From: a bacterium
GTDB taxonomy: Bacteria; Patescibacteriota; Minisyncoccia; Moranbacterales; UBA2206
Reading direction: 5' to 3'
Length of the DNA stretch: 23,462 nucleotides
NCBI GenBank assembly: GCA_021779205.1
Contig: JAJYBE010000011.1
Span: 1-23,462 of the forward strand
How positions within the stretch are numbered: the first letter of the stretch is position 1; each line of letters starts with the position of its first letter. A program made the translations under genes and the position numbers. Positions 22,665-23,462 of the stretch are shown piece by piece. The notes under the pieces are model-generated. The model searched no databases. It was not told the DNA's origin and was given only the letters and a program-made list of their open reading frames with translations.

Positions 22665-23360
22665 ATGGCTCAAAAAAATCCAATTATTTCTCTTAGGGAT
22701 ATTAAAAAAACATATCTTATGGGTGATACCTCATACCAAGCCTTAAAAGGCATTTCTTTTGATGTCTGTGAGGGAGATTTTGTTTCTATTATGGGACCTT
22801 CGGGATCCGGAAAATCAACGCTTATGAATATTATCGGAACATTGGACACGGCGACAGAGGGAAAATATATTTTTAATGATTCAAATATCACTAAATATAC
22901 CGAGGACGAACTGGCGAAAGTAAGAAATGAAAAAATTGGATTTGTGTTTCAATCGTTTAACCTTATTCCCAGGATGAGTGTTTATCAGAACATAGAAAGG
23001 CCGATGTTGTATGATCGAAAAATACCTCGATCTGAACGAAAAAGCCGTGTTCTTTCGGTTCTGAAAACGGTTCATTTGGAAGATAAAATAAATAATATGT
23101 CCAATCAGCTTTCAGGCGGTCAAATCCAGCGAGTGGCCGTTGCTCGGGCACTGGTAATGGATCCGGAAATTATTTTGGCTGACGAGCCGACTGGAAATCT
23201 GGATAGTGCTACTTCTCATGATGTAATGCGTTTTTTTCAGGAGCTTAACAGAGAGGGAAAAACCATTGTTTTGATTACCCATGAACCGGACATAGCCGCT
23301 TTTGGAAAAAGAACGATTGTTCTTAGGGATGGGCTGATTGTTGAAGATAAGAATGATTAA
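22665..23360 (+). CDS. ABC transporter ATP-binding protein (MacB/LolD-like)
   Basis: A complete 231-residue ATPase. Walker A is GPSGSGKS (44-51), the Q-loop is in VFQSFNLIP (about 94-102), the signature is LSGGQ (149-153), Walker B with the catalytic glutamate is IILADE (169-174), the D-loop is NLDS (178-181), and the switch histidine is H206. The LMGDTSYQALKGISFDV start and the absence of a fused membrane domain match the LolD/MacB-type ATPases that pair with FtsX-fold permeases. With the MarR regulator and the adaptor it forms a three-gene efflux operon. The matching permease is not within the window, unless it begins with the partial gene that follows. The substrate is unknown. Its stop overlaps the next start. 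Confidence 0.95.
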   Translation: MAQKNPIISLRDIKKTYLMGDTSYQALKGISFDVCEGDFVSIMGPSGSGKSTLMNIIGTLDTATEGKYIFNDSNITKYTEDELAKVRNEKIGFVFQSFNLIPRMSVYQNIERPMLYDRKIPRSERKSRVLSVLKTVHLEDKINNMSNQLSGGQIQRVAVARALVMDPEIILADEPTGNLDSATSHDVMRFFQELNREGKTIVLITHEPDIAAFGKRTIVLRDGLIVEDKND

Positions 23361-23462
23361 AATAAAAAAAATGTTTTTACATCAAAAAATAATTATTTTT
23401 CTAACAATACTGATTACGACGACAACGGTAGTTATGTTTGCTCCATTATTTGTTCTTGGCGC
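23353..23462 (+). CDS. Start of a membrane or secreted protein (partial)
   Basis: An ATG at 23353 overlaps the last codons of the ATPase gene in another frame and opens a frame that runs off the window end (36 codons seen). It reads MIKIKKMFLHQKIIIFLTIL followed by Thr/Val-rich and MFAPLFVLG, that is, a basic start and a hydrophobic helix, resembling a signal peptide or first membrane helix. An alternative start is the Met at 23371. The position after the ATPase would suit the permease of the pump, but MacB-type permeases usually start with an amphipathic helix (NKLRSFLTMLGI-like), and this does not show it. A secreted partner protein is equally possible. Confidence 0.5.
   Translation, partial: MIKIKKMFLHQKIIIFLTILITTTTVVMFAPLFVLG

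Noticed and set aside
1..23462. Recoded UGA (Gly) as in Gracilibacteria/Absconditabacteria
   Set aside because: Full-length proteins are read with the standard code and TGA is used as a stop at 323-325, 1474-1476 and 21397-21399; no gene needs UGA read as glycine.
1..23462. tRNA genes, CRISPR arrays, insertion sequences, riboswitches or T-boxes
   Set aside because: I saw no tRNA T-loop pattern with matching acceptor arms, no regularly spaced repeats, no transposase, and no leader long enough for a riboswitch upstream of the synthetase genes.

Overview
The window is AT-rich and densely packed. Every gene is on the + strand except one. It looks like a chromosomal segment from a Candidate Phyla Radiation (Patescibacteria) bacterium, perhaps Parcubacteria/Moranbacteria-like. 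The grounds are: very short gaps between genes, almost no Shine-Dalgarno sequences, TAA-dominated stops with a few TGA stops (standard code, so not the UGA=Gly lineages), a DUF4012 protein inside a polysaccharide cluster, a small secreted protein with a Cys motif I associate with these genomes, and single-chain GlyRS. The phylum is inferred; no 16S gene is present to test it.

Layout. (1) 2-1476: the end of a surface-polysaccharide unit, with the C-terminus of an O-antigen ligase/polymerase-like membrane protein overlapping a GT4 glycosyltransferase. (2) 1531-8962: a translation/RNA block of pheS, pheT, a BRO-N/DinD-like gene, valS and the RNase P RNA gene rnpB. (3) 8990-18779: a probable single operon for envelope glycan synthesis, with a polyprenyl-phosphate sugar-1-P transferase, a WbaZ-like GT4, a small Wzz-like protein, two MtfB-like GT4 enzymes, a DUF4012 protein with a long charged cytoplasmic segment, and a MurJ/MviN-family flippase. 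(4) 18852-20255: glycyl-tRNA synthetase with its own strong promoter. (5) 20257-20778 (minus strand): a small membrane-anchored, eight-cysteine protein. (6) 20935-23462: an efflux operon of a MarR regulator, a HlyD/MacA-like adaptor, a MacB/LolD-like ATPase and the start of a further membrane or secreted protein cut by the window edge.

How the genes fit together. The sugar-1-P transferase would start a repeat unit on a lipid carrier, the GT4 enzymes extend it, the flippase exports it, the Wzy/ligase-like protein polymerises or ligates it, and the Wzz-like protein would set chain length. The MarR protein probably controls its own efflux operon.

The most notable observation is the BRO/DinD-like gene. 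It sits between pheT and valS and is bracketed by a 75-bp direct repeat, 69/75 identical by hand count, consisting of the last 24 codons and stop of pheT. This looks like insertion of a roughly 1,029-bp unit that kept pheT intact while leaving a second pheT tail just upstream of valS, with no integrase or transposase visible. A second point is that the MurJ-like flippase lacks two charged cavity positions known to be essential in E. coli MurJ (R52 and R270), while sitting in a polysaccharide operon.
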